A stretch of DNA of 64,000 nucleotides from NCBI RefSeq assembly GCF_026790145.1, contig NZ_JALAMS010000001.1, forward strand, positions 124,001 through 188,000, written 5' to 3'. The notes under the pieces are model-generated. The model ran no database searches and had not been told where the DNA came from. It saw only the letters and a program-made list of their open reading frames with translations. Position 1 is the first letter of the stretch; every line of letters starts with the position of its first letter. Source of the DNA: Bacillus_I endophytica_A. GTDB lineage: Bacteria; Bacillota; Bacilli; Bacillales; Bacillaceae_H. The position numbers and the translations under genes are program-made. This document shows, one piece after another, positions 9,077-16,868 of the stretch.

Positions 9077-9565
9077 ACGAAAGTTGATAAATTGAACATC
9101 GATAGGTAACTCAGCTTCACGAATAGCGTTCATAATTTGTTGAAGATCATCGCGACTTTTCCCACTAATACGTACTTGATCATCTTGTACTTGACTTTTT
9201 ATTTTAAGCTTTGAATTTTTTACAATTGTATTAATCTTTTTAGCATTATCTTTATCAATGCCTTGGACAAGTGTTGCGCGCTGACGAACTGTTCCTCCTG
9301 AGGCATTTTCAACTTTGCCATAAGAGATATTTCGAGTTGGGACATTTCGTTTAATTAGTTTAGTAATTAGCACGTCTTTTAGCTGATCAAGTTTAAAATC
9401 ATCGTCTGAAATTAAGATAAGTTCCTCCCCATCAAGAGAGATATCGCTTTTGCTGCCTTTAAAGTCATAGCGATTTTTAATTTCTTTTAGCGCAATGTTG
9501 ATTGCATTTGTTACTTCACTCAAATCTACTTGTGATACAACATCAAAAGAATTTTCTTTAGCCAT
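9074..9565 (-). CDS. yajQ: YajQ family nucleotide-binding protein
   Basis: This 163-residue protein begins MAKENSFDVVSQVDL, the standard YajQ N-terminus, with GGAGG just upstream; the frame extends 26 codons further but without a start supported by an RBS. Two ferredoxin-like halves are expected, and motifs such as RYDFKGSKSDI and KSQVQDDQVRISGKSRDDL are diagnostic. YajQ homologues bind c-di-GMP or RNA in some Gram-negative bacteria; the role in Firmicutes is unproven. It sits alone between terminators. Confidence 0.92.
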   Translation of the reverse strand: MAKENSFDVVSQVDLSEVTNAINIALKEIKNRYDFKGSKSDISLDGEELILISDDDFKLDQLKDVLITKLIKRNVPTRNISYGKVENASGGTVRQRATLVQGIDKDNAKKINTIVKNSKLKIKSQVQDDQVRISGKSRDDLQQIMNAIREAELPIDVQFINFR

Positions 9566-9653
9566 AATAACCTCCACCATCTTTTTTGCTTTTTGAGCAA
9601 GTCTAATTGGGTTTATTATAGAAAAAATAAAGGATAGAGACAATCCTAAACCT

Positions 9654-9686
9654 AAAAAACTTTGCTTTTAGAAGCAAAGTTTTTTA
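9654..9686 (-). terminator. Terminator downstream of the DUF3941 gene
   Basis: A strong palindrome (AACTTTGCTT/AAGCAAAGTT arms flanked by A and T runs) lies between yajQ and the small upstream gene, both on the minus strand. Confidence 0.8.
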
Positions 9687-9776
9687 GTCGTTATGATTCA
9701 TCTTGTTGACAGACTACCCTTAAATTCGTTATAAAAAGCTATGATAATTCCACTTTATGGAAAATAAAAACGAATC

Positions 9777-9908
9777 TTAAAGGTGGTCAGGTTTCTTTGA
9801 TTCTGCATGTTTTCCAAGCTTGCGATTACGCTCACGGAGAAGGTTTTTTTCGTGAAGCTCAGCATTATGGTCTCTTGCTTTTTTATCGTTATCACTTGTT
9901 TTAGACAA
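9777..9908 (-). CDS. Small basic protein, DUF3941-like
   Basis: This 43-residue frame starts at TTG, with AAAGGAG nine bases upstream. The peptide begins MSKTSDNDKKARDHNAELHE and ends SKKPDHL, matching my memory of the DUF3941 pattern (SDNDKKARDHN near the start, KKTDHL at the end). It is highly charged, with no membrane segment and no cysteine. Function is unknown. It lies between two terminators or intergenic regions, so it is probably transcribed alone. Confidence 0.7.
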   Translation of the reverse strand: MSKTSDNDKKARDHNAELHEKNLLRERNRKLGKHAESKKPDHL

Positions 9909-9960
9909 TGAAAACAGCTCCTTTCATCCTTAAAGCATTTCTATAGTAGTACTACAGGTA

Positions 9961-10851
9961 TTAGGATAACTCAGGATGTTTTCTTTTATCCGTTGCTTTC
10001 GCTTCATTTACAAAGAAAAGAGCAAGAGCACCTGGGCCAGCATGAGAACCAATTACAGCCCCGATAATTTCAATCATAAAAGATTGAGGGCCAAATTCTT
10101 GTACAATCATTTCTTTTAGTTCAATTGCAGCGTGCTCATCGTCACCATGACTAATCGCAATTGTTTGATTTGATAAGGTAGGGGCACGATGTTTCATATG
10201 TTCAACCATGCGTCGAAAAACCTTTTTTCGACCGCGAATTTTTTCAAGAGGAATAAGTTTTCCGTCTTCAACATGAAGAAGAGGCTTAATATTTAGCAAT
10301 CCGCCTACAAAAGCGGCTGTTTTACTAACGCGCCCTCCTTTAGCTAGTAAGGCAAGATCATCAACTGTAAAGATATGTTCAATATTTTTGCAATAAAATT
10401 TTGCTTGTTCAATAACTTCTTCAAAGGATTTGGATTGTAAAATTTGTTGAGCGGTATAATAAACAGCAAGACCTTGACCAAGGGATGCACATTTGGAGTC
10501 AATAATTTCAAATTCAATGTTTGGATATGTAGTTAAAAGTTCCTCACGCACGCTGAGTGCGGTTTGGTATGTACCTGAAAGTGCTGATGAAAAAGCAATA
10601 TAAAGCATAGGGTCGCCTTTTTTAGCAAGAGGTTCTAATATTTCATAAAGCCTTGTTGGCGATGGTTGTGATGTTTTCGCTTCATCACCAAGTCGAATAT
10701 GTTCATAAAGCTCTTCTGGATAGAGCGATTGAGAATCTTCATAGTCCACTCCGTTAATATGAACGCGGAGTGGGATTGAGGTTATATTATATTGAGATAA
10801 AGTCTGTTGAGATAAGTCAGCCCCGCTATCTGTAATAAGCTGGATAGCCAT
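9961..10851 (-). CDS. yitS: DegV family fatty-acid-binding protein
   Basis: This 296-residue DegV (FakB-like) protein presents an acyl chain in its binding cleft, in relatives for the fatty-acid kinase FakA. Visible family features are ITDSGADL at the start, TSQPSP (residues about 60-65), FSSALSGTYQ and GPGALALFF near the end. Cytoplasmic, with no signal peptide. GGAAGGTG precedes the ATG. The neighbours yitT, a HAD phosphatase and a MIP18-family gene parallel yitS-yitT-yitU-yitW of B. subtilis, supporting the symbol. Confidence 0.88.
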   Translation of the reverse strand: MAIQLITDSGADLSQQTLSQYNITSIPLRVHINGVDYEDSQSLYPEELYEHIRLGDEAKTSQPSPTRLYEILEPLAKKGDPMLYIAFSSALSGTYQTALSVREELLTTYPNIEFEIIDSKCASLGQGLAVYYTAQQILQSKSFEEVIEQAKFYCKNIEHIFTVDDLALLAKGGRVSKTAAFVGGLLNIKPLLHVEDGKLIPLEKIRGRKKVFRRMVEHMKHRAPTLSNQTIAISHGDDEHAAIELKEMIVQEFGPQSFMIEIIGAVIGSHAGPGALALFFVNEAKATDKRKHPELS

Positions 10852-11074
10852 TATTTCACCTTCCTAAAGTTAAGATAAAAAGTTTCTATTTTACGATAAA
10901 AATAAGTGTTGTTTGAATTTCTATTATAAAGATTAAATGGAAAAGTATCCATAGGTCTTTACGCAATAAATGATACAAAGGGAATGCTTCTAAAGCCTTG
11001 TTTATTGTGAAAAAATCTTTCTAACTAGATATTAAGACATAAAAATCACTTTGCTACTGAAAGAGAGGAATCTT

Positions 11075-11920
11075 ATGATGCTGATTGAAATCCAGCGCCT
11101 TATCATTGTACTGATTGGAGCGTTGTTAAATGCATGTTCGTTAAATTTATTTCTGATTCCTGCTAATGTGTATGCAAGTGGCTTTACAGGGGCAGCTCAG
11201 CTTATTTCAAGTATTTTAACAGAATTTACAGCATTTAATATTTCTACAGGAACTCTTTTATTACTGTTAAACATACCTGTAGCTATCTTAGGGTGGTTAA
11301 AAGTAGGTAAGTCATTTACTTTATACAGTTTTATAAGCGTTATAGGATCAACATTCTTTCTTGCTATTGTACCTGTCTTAAATGTTTCAGAAGATCTTTT
11401 ACTAAATGCTGTGTTTGGTGGAGTCATTGCAGCAGTTGGGATGGGAATTACGTTAAAGTGGGGAGCATCTACAGGAGGCCTTGATATTGTGGCAATGATT
11501 TTATCTCGCATGAAAGACAGACCAATTGGCACGTACTTTTTTATTTTGAATGCTATTATCATTTTAACTGCTGGACTTTTATTTGGTTGGGAAAAGGCTC
11601 TTTATACGTTAGTAACGCTATATGTTTCAACAAGGGTTATTGATGCCATTCATACAAGACACGAAAAATTAACAGCTATGATTATTACGACCAAAACAGA
11701 GGATCTGAAAAAAGCTATCTATGCCAAAATGGTGCGGGGTATTACAACTGTTCCTGCTAAAGGAGCTTTTACAAACAAAGAAAAAGAGATGATGATTATG
11801 GTTATTACACGGTATGAACTTTATGACTTAGAGAAAATCATTGAAGAGATCGATCCTGAGGCATTTACAAATATTATTGAAACAGCAGGGGTTTTTGGTT
11901 TTTTTAGAAGAGACAATTAA
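11075..11920 (+). CDS. yitT: YitT family membrane protein
   Basis: This 281-residue protein has five to six hydrophobic segments followed by a cytoplasmic DUF2179 domain from about residue 200 (TTKTEDLKKAIYAKM through YDLEKIIEEIDPEAF). The motifs NVYASGFTGAAQL and GASTGGLDIVA are typical of the family. The frame runs upstream to a TTG at 11051, but AGAGAGG lies just before the tandem ATGATG at 11075, so I place the start there. Function is unknown; transport of a small anion has been suggested for relatives. Confidence 0.88.
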   Translation: MMLIEIQRLIIVLIGALLNACSLNLFLIPANVYASGFTGAAQLISSILTEFTAFNISTGTLLLLLNIPVAILGWLKVGKSFTLYSFISVIGSTFFLAIVPVLNVSEDLLLNAVFGGVIAAVGMGITLKWGASTGGLDIVAMILSRMKDRPIGTYFFILNAIIILTAGLLFGWEKALYTLVTLYVSTRVIDAIHTRHEKLTAMIITTKTEDLKKAIYAKMVRGITTVPAKGAFTNKEKEMMIMVITRYELYDLEKIIEEIDPEAFTNIIETAGVFGFFRRDN

Positions 11921-11958
11921 AAAAGCTGAGGTCATTGTCTTATGACCTCAGCTTTTTT
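11921..11958. terminator. Bidirectional terminator after yitT
   Basis: Arms AAAGCTGAGGTCA and the complement TGACCTCAGCTTT enclose a short loop and are flanked by A and T runs. It serves yitT and the convergent gene at 11963. Confidence 0.9.
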
Positions 11959-11962
11959 ATCT

Positions 11963-12445
11963 TTATTTCTTGTTGTTTGAATCTTTTAGCTGACGAGAGA
12001 AATTTTCTAACTCCTGTTTTTCTTGACCATTCGCCTTTTGCATTGCTCCTGAAACAGTCTCATTCGCAATTTCTTCACTGTAGTTTTGATTACTCTTCAT
12101 ACTGCTTCCATGTAGTGACTGCTGTGAGAAAGTGTCTAAATGCTTTTGTTCTACACTTGAAGCGCCTTCTTTAGCTTTATTGACTGTTTCACTTGTTATA
12201 TCATACTGTCCGTTATGGCCTCGTGAGCTTTGAGAATGAGACCCTGAGAAGTTTTTCTGCAAGTTACTTAAATGGCTCTTCTCCACATTATCAATACCTT
12301 TGTGCGGATGACCGAGAATTTCTTCAGCCATCTCAATACTTTCTTGTGAAGGACGGCGTGTTGGCTGTTGAGCTTTTTTGCCATCTGCAGAATGTGAACG
12401 TTGCATAAATCTTTCCATAAGACTTCTTAAAAATGACTTTTCCAT
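11963..12445 (-). CDS. Uncharacterised hydrophilic protein with three degenerate repeats
   Basis: I do not recognise this 160-residue protein. After a basic N-terminal segment (MEKSFLRSLMERFMQRSH) it holds three degenerate repeats of about 40 residues, near positions 33-76, 79-119 and 120-157. Each has an E-rich helix followed by VEKSHLSNL-, VEQKHLDTF- or QEKQELENF-like cores. It is rich in Ser, Gln, Asn, Lys and Glu, with no cysteine or membrane segment. Its ATG overlaps the stop codon of the 48-codon gene upstream (TAATG), and GGAGGACAACTG lies just before the start, so the two are translationally coupled. A spore or stress protein is conceivable. Confidence 0.75.
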   Translation of the reverse strand: MEKSFLRSLMERFMQRSHSADGKKAQQPTRRPSQESIEMAEEILGHPHKGIDNVEKSHLSNLQKNFSGSHSQSSRGHNGQYDITSETVNKAKEGASSVEQKHLDTFSQQSLHGSSMKSNQNYSEEIANETVSGAMQKANGQEKQELENFSRQLKDSNNKK

Positions 12446-12591
12446 TACAGTTGTCCTCCTGTTGAAGAGGAATGAGCACGTGCTTGTTCAGCTTGTTCTA
12501 GCGTTAAGTGATAAGGAATACGTTCAGCATGTTTACTTACTGCGTCTGCACCTTGTTTTACAAAACGTTTTGATTTGTTGCTTCTGCCCAT
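12445..12591 (-). CDS. Uncharacterised 48-residue basic protein
   Basis: The frame reads MGRSNKSKRFVKQG at the start and ends SSTGGQL, with a GGGGG tract about eight bases before the ATG. Its N-terminal third is basic and the middle reads HAERIPYHLTLEQAEQARAH, likely helical. No family is recognised, although size and composition resemble small spore proteins. It is followed with a one-base overlap by the repeat protein at 11963-12445. An imperfect inverted repeat (TGACCCAAC/GTTGGGGTCA, 12624-12646) lies about 33 bp upstream. Confidence 0.65.
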   Translation of the reverse strand: MGRSNKSKRFVKQGADAVSKHAERIPYHLTLEQAEQARAHSSSTGGQL

Positions 12592-12696
12592 TCTTCATTC
12601 CCCCTTAAAAGTATACCCGTAAGTGACCCAACATTGGTTGGGGTCAGTTCTATTGTTTGCTCGGGAGAGAAAAATATAACGGAAAAAATTTGCCTA

Positions 12697-13506
12697 CTAT
12701 AGTTTTAAATGGTCAATCAAGAAATGAGCAATGCCTTCTTCCTCATTTGTTAAAGTGGAAGTGTTAGCTATTTCTTTTAATGAAGGAATAGCATTACCCA
12801 TTGCAACGCCAACTCCTGCAAATTTTATCATTTCGAAGTCATTATCTTCGTCACCAAAGGCAATAATATGCTGTGTAGGAATGTTATAATGTTCGGAAAC
12901 CCTTTTTAAGCCAACAGCTTTATTGATTCCTTTCTTAACAATTTCTATGATGTGGAAAGGAGCTCCCCATCGTCTATGCTCAATAACTTCTGCATGAACA
13001 TCTGAAAGGTGTGAACGAATATCATCTACTTGTGATTGATTTGCATGGATAAGAATAGAGGTTGGATCTTCTCGGAGAAACTTTCGTAAGTCGCCTCTTG
13101 TCACTTTAGGGTGGCCAAGTGCAAGTACATCTGTTAATTGTCTATCATCATAATGAACGTACATGTCGTCCATAACTTCAGCTAAAATATTAGTGACTTC
13201 GTACTGTTCCATTGCTTCTACAATTTCGTGAATTGTTTTGTGGTTCATTGGGCTATGATATGTTCCAAAAGTCCCGTCTTGTGGATGATGAACAAGTGCT
13301 CCATTAAAGTTCACGATAGGAGTGGTTAAGTCTAATTCCTTGTAATACATCGTGCTTGAACGATAAGGGCGTCCTGTAGCAATCATTACAATATGGCCTT
13401 GCTCCCTAGCGCTTGCAATGACTCTTTTTGTATAGGGGGTAATTTCTTTTTTATCTGTTAGTAATGTTCCATCAAGATCTAAAGCAATCAAATGTTTTTC
13501 TGGCAT
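12697..13506 (-). CDS. yitU: Cof-type HAD-IIB phosphatase
   Basis: This 269-residue cytoplasmic phosphatase has the HAD motifs in order: DLDGTLL near residue 9 with the nucleophile Asp, ATGRP (motif II), Lys in KGINKAVGLKRV (motif III) and GDEDNDFEM (motif IV). A C2-type cap lies between motifs II and III. AAAGGAG precedes the ATG at 13506; the upstream frame extension has no RBS. Related Bacillus enzymes dephosphorylate FMN or sugar phosphates. Synteny with yitT and yitW supports yitU, but HAD paralogues are many, so the symbol is moderate. Confidence 0.85.
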   Translation of the reverse strand: MPEKHLIALDLDGTLLTDKKEITPYTKRVIASAREQGHIVMIATGRPYRSSTMYYKELDLTTPIVNFNGALVHHPQDGTFGTYHSPMNHKTIHEIVEAMEQYEVTNILAEVMDDMYVHYDDRQLTDVLALGHPKVTRGDLRKFLREDPTSILIHANQSQVDDIRSHLSDVHAEVIEHRRWGAPFHIIEIVKKGINKAVGLKRVSEHYNIPTQHIIAFGDEDNDFEMIKFAGVGVAMGNAIPSLKEIANTSTLTNEEEGIAHFLIDHLKL

Positions 13507-13628
13507 AAGAGCTCCTTTCTTATAAAGCTTGTCTTTTTTACTGTACCACAAGTATATGTAGAACAGTGGGCGAAATGAACGTTTTAACAAGGATTTAACG
13601 CTTTTTCAATTGTTGTGAGCGTAATTGG

Positions 13629-13657
13629 TTTCAATAGACTTCATTTGTCGTTATAAT
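13629..13657 (+). promoter_or_regulatory. Candidate sigma-A promoter of yitW
   Basis: TTTCAA, 17 bases, TATAAT, located 62 bp before the yitW start. The -10 is perfect and the -35 is partial. Confidence 0.5.
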
Positions 13658-13718
13658 GGGGACATAAAAAGCCTAAAAAGTAAGACCGTAAAAGGCGAAC
13701 TTTAAGGAGGTAGAAAAA

Positions 13719-14024
13719 ATGGAAGCAAAACGTGAAGAAGTCATCATGGAAGCTCTTGAGAACGTAATTGATCCTGAGTTAGGCGTTGATATTGTGAACT
13801 TAGGTTTAGTTTATGGAGTTGAAGAAGATAAAGGTACAGTATTTGTTACAATGACATTAACCTCTATTGGCTGCCCACTTGCAGGTATGCTTTCAGACCA
13901 AGTGAAAACAGCTCTTGGGGCTGTCGAAGGAGTAGAAGACGTTGAAGTAAATATTGTCTTCGATCCACCGTGGTCAAAAGATCGTATGACTCGCTATGCA
14001 AAAATCGCGCTTGGCGTACAATAA
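13719..14024 (+). CDS. yitW: MIP18/DUF59 family Fe-S assembly factor
   Basis: This 101-residue protein belongs to the SufT/MIP18 family that supports iron-sulfur cluster delivery. Family hallmarks are the opening DPELGVDIVNLGLVY, the conserved cysteine in TSIGCPLAG and the FDPPWS segment near the end. TAAGGAGG lies upstream at good spacing. It is monocistronic between a sigma-A-type promoter and a terminator. Length is typical. Confidence 0.92.
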   Translation: MEAKREEVIMEALENVIDPELGVDIVNLGLVYGVEEDKGTVFVTMTLTSIGCPLAGMLSDQVKTALGAVEGVEDVEVNIVFDPPWSKDRMTRYAKIALGVQ

Positions 14025-14026
14025 AA

Positions 14027-14068
14027 GAAATCCCATTAGGTGTTTGACACACTAGTGGGATTTTTTTC
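14027..14068 (+). terminator. Terminator of yitW
   Basis: AATCCCATTAG/CTAGTGGGATT arms with one G-T pair are followed by a T-run. Confidence 0.85.
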
Positions 14069-14094
14069 TATACATAATTGGGGGGAGTTTATTA

Positions 14095-15342
14095 ATGGTT
14101 GAGAGAAGAACACCAGTAAAAGTTGAAGAAGCTGTACATAAAGTGATGGAGTATATAAAACATGGACAAGTTGAGGAAGTATTGTTGGAAGAAGCATGTG
14201 GAAGATATTTGGGAGAGAGCATCATTGCTACGCATCCTGTTCCGCCATTTGATCGCTCACCGTACGACGGCTTTGCAATCCGTGCAGAAGATAGTAAATA
14301 TGCGACAAGAGAAAATCCTGTTTCATTTAAAGTAGTAGAAACAATTGGAGCTGGAAAGGTCGCTTCAGCTCCCCTTCAGCCATTTCATGCTGTGCGCATT
14401 ATGACAGGAGCTCAAATGCCGGAGGGAGCAGATGCTGTTGTTATGCTTGAATTGACTCATTCGTATGTGGAAGAACAGCAAACGTTTATGTCTATCAAAC
14501 GATCATTTGAAGCTGGAGATAATATTTCATTTAAAGGAGAAGATGTACAAAGGGGAGAAGTGCTTGTTGAAAAAGGAACGAAAATTAATCCAGGCACTGT
14601 AGCTCTTTTAGCGACGTTTGGTTATTCCCGAGTGCAAGTTGTTCAAAAACCAAGGGTTGGAGTGTTTGCAACAGGTACAGAACTTTTGAGCGTAGATCAA
14701 GATTTAGAACCAGGAAAAATACGAAACAGCAATGCGCCAATGGTGTGTGCTCAAATTGAACAAAGCGGTGGGATCGCAATAGATTTAGGAATATTGGAAG
14801 ATGATTTCGAAAAATGCTATAGAGAAGTAGAAGAAGCAATAAGCTCCGTTGATTTTCTTATTACAACAGGAGGCGTATCTGTAGGTGATTTTGACTATCT
14901 GCCAGCTATTTATGAAAAACTAGGTGCAACTGTACTCTTTAACAAAGTAGGCATGAGACCAGGAAGTGTCACAACGGTTGCAGAGCTTGATGGTAAGCTT
15001 CTTTTTGGCTTATCTGGAAATCCTTCTGCTTGCTACGTTGGGTTTGAGCTTTTTACATATCCAATCATCAAATCGTTTCTTCATAGTAAAAAACCTCACC
15101 ACAGTGTTGTTAAGGCAACGCTTGGAAGTGATTTTTTAAAGGCGAATCCTTTTACTCGCTTTGTGAGAACAAGCATTGAATACACAAAAGAAGGATTTGT
15201 TGTAAATCCCGCTCGTCTTGATAAATCGAATGTTGTATCTTCACTTGCCTTTACAAATGGTTTAACAATTCTTCCAGGAGGAACAAAAGGATTTCAAAAG
15301 GGTCAGAAAGTAGATGTTTTATTAACTAAAGATACGAATTAA
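14095..15342 (+). CDS. moeA: Molybdopterin molybdotransferase MoeA
   Basis: This 415-residue enzyme inserts molybdate into adenylylated molybdopterin, the last step of molybdenum cofactor synthesis. Motifs seen include PPFDRSPYDGFAI, GAQMPEGADAVV, FATGTELL, TTGGVSVGDFDY and the molybdopterin-pocket segment FGLSGNPSACYVGFELF near residue 305. Length fits MoeA. GGGGGGAG precedes the ATG. No other moa, mob or moe gene is in the window; the gene is flanked by terminators between yitW and the arginine operon, so it stands alone here. Confidence 0.93.
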   Translation: MVERRTPVKVEEAVHKVMEYIKHGQVEEVLLEEACGRYLGESIIATHPVPPFDRSPYDGFAIRAEDSKYATRENPVSFKVVETIGAGKVASAPLQPFHAVRIMTGAQMPEGADAVVMLELTHSYVEEQQTFMSIKRSFEAGDNISFKGEDVQRGEVLVEKGTKINPGTVALLATFGYSRVQVVQKPRVGVFATGTELLSVDQDLEPGKIRNSNAPMVCAQIEQSGGIAIDLGILEDDFEKCYREVEEAISSVDFLITTGGVSVGDFDYLPAIYEKLGATVLFNKVGMRPGSVTTVAELDGKLLFGLSGNPSACYVGFELFTYPIIKSFLHSKKPHHSVVKATLGSDFLKANPFTRFVRTSIEYTKEGFVVNPARLDKSNVVSSLAFTNGLTILPGGTKGFQKGQKVDVLLTKDTN

Positions 15343-15348
15343 TCAAAA

Positions 15349-15378
15349 CGTGCCAGACTTGCTTGGCACGCTTTTTTT
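15349..15378 (+). terminator. Terminator of moeA
   Basis: CGTGCCA/TGGCACG arms with an eight-base loop are followed by eight T residues. Confidence 0.85.
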
Positions 15379-15640
15379 ATGACGTTTAAATCATTCAGAA
15401 TAACAAGGTGCTGAAAAAAGAGGGTTTAACATATATTAAAAATTGGTATATAGAACGTTGAAGGAATAAAAGGATAACGAAAATTCCGAAAATATAGATT
15501 TTTTGTTTTTGTGATTTTAATTTTTGCTATCTTTTTTGAATGGTGATGGTATATAAATACATGGAGGTGAAAGGGTTTTTAATAAAAATGAGTTAAGACT
15601 CTAGTATTAAGACGAATTATGAAAAGAAAAAGTATTCCGA

Positions 15641-15687
15641 AATGAATTAAATATACAATTGACTTTATTTTTATGCAAAGTTATAAT
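15641..15687 (+). promoter_or_regulatory. Arginine operon promoter with ArgR-type boxes
   Basis: TTGACT (15659-15664), 17 bases, TATAAT (15682-15687) is close to the sigma-A consensus. An ARG-box-like element AATGAATTAAATATACAAT (15641-15659) abuts the -35, and a second imperfect one (ACTTTATTTTTATGCAAAGT) fills the spacer. ArgR binding here would block polymerase. It lies in the 427-bp gap 15343-15769, whose remaining parts hold only the moeA terminator and AT-rich sequence. Confidence 0.7.
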
Positions 15688-15769
15688 AACAATTAATTCA
15701 ACTAAGTGTTCTATTCTTTAACATAAATTTAGAGGAAACAGAGCATGCGAACAAAGGAGCATATATAGA

Positions 15770-16837
15770 ATGGATAGCGAAATTCAAGAAAACCAGAAAA
15801 AAGTGAAAGTTGGCATTGTTGGTGCTACAGGATATGGAGGCGTTGAGTTAATTCGTTTACTTGAAGGACACCCTGTGTTTCAAGTAGAAGCTGTTTACTC
15901 TTCTTCAAAAGAACAAAAAGAAGTTCGAGAGGAATACCCTCACCTTGCCCACTATAATTGGTTGCTTGAAAAAATTGATCCCGAAGAGATGGCAAAAAGC
16001 GTTGATCTTGTATTTACAGCTACTCCATCAGGAATCTCAACAACGCTCGTACCACAGCTTATCGAAGCTGGAAACAGAGTTGTAGATTTATCAGGAGATT
16101 TTCGATTGAAAGAAGAAGGCATGTATGAAAAGTGGTATGGGAAAACACCAGGTCCTAAGAAATACATAGATGAAGCGACATATGGACTTGTAGAGTGGTT
16201 TTCGGAAGAAGTGAAAGAGAGTACTTTTATTTCTAACCCTGGGTGTTATCCAACTGCAACGCTTTTAGGTCTCATTCCGGTTGTAAAAGAGCGAATAATT
16301 CAGCCTCATTCCATTATTATTGATGCAAAGTCGGGTCTTTCAGGAGCAGGTCGTTCGCTATCACGAACAGCTCACTACGCAGAAATTAATGAAAATATGA
16401 AAATATATAAAGTGAATAAACATCAGCATATTCCAGAGATTGAACAAACATTGCACAGATTTGATGACAATATTGGACACGTCACATTCAATCCGCACCT
16501 TGTCCCGATGACAAGAGGAATTATGTCGACAATATATGCAACGGTAAAAGACGCTATGACTCGTGAAGAGCTTTATGAGATGTATAAAAAAGCATATGAA
16601 GGTTCAACGTTTGTAAGAGTTCGTCCTCTAGGTGAGTTCCCAGCAACGAAAGAAGTAAGTGGATCAAACTATTGTGACATTGGAATTGATTACGATGAAA
16701 GAACAAATAGGGTAACGATTGTTTCAGTCATTGACAACCTTGTAAAAGGAGCTGCAGGGCAAGCAATTGAAAATGCAAATATTTTAATGGGGCTAAAAGC
16801 AGAGACAGGTTTAGGCTTTCTACCTATGTACCCGTAA
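15770..16837 (+). CDS. argC: N-acetyl-gamma-glutamyl-phosphate reductase
   Basis: This 355-residue enzyme reduces N-acetylglutamyl phosphate to the semialdehyde with NADPH in ornithine synthesis. The Rossmann start reads VGIVGATGYGGVELIRLL, and the catalytic cysteine is in FISNPGCYPTA. A short 12-residue leader precedes the nucleotide-binding strand. AAGGAG lies 10 bases before the ATG. It opens the arginine operon behind an ArgR-type promoter. Confidence 0.95.
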   Translation: MDSEIQENQKKVKVGIVGATGYGGVELIRLLEGHPVFQVEAVYSSSKEQKEVREEYPHLAHYNWLLEKIDPEEMAKSVDLVFTATPSGISTTLVPQLIEAGNRVVDLSGDFRLKEEGMYEKWYGKTPGPKKYIDEATYGLVEWFSEEVKESTFISNPGCYPTATLLGLIPVVKERIIQPHSIIIDAKSGLSGAGRSLSRTAHYAEINENMKIYKVNKHQHIPEIEQTLHRFDDNIGHVTFNPHLVPMTRGIMSTIYATVKDAMTREELYEMYKKAYEGSTFVRVRPLGEFPATKEVSGSNYCDIGIDYDERTNRVTIVSVIDNLVKGAAGQAIENANILMGLKAETGLGFLPMYP

Positions 16838-16868
16838 TAGAATAGAAGGATTCAAGGAGGAGAAAACA

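Noticed and set aside
11051..11074. TTG start giving a longer YitT
   Set aside because: The AGAGAGG site lies inside this extension and serves the ATG at 11075.
12621..12646. Inverted repeat TGACCCAAC/GTTGGGGTCA as a terminator of the HAD gene
   Set aside because: No T-run follows on the minus strand, so it was kept only as a possible operator for the small gene pair.
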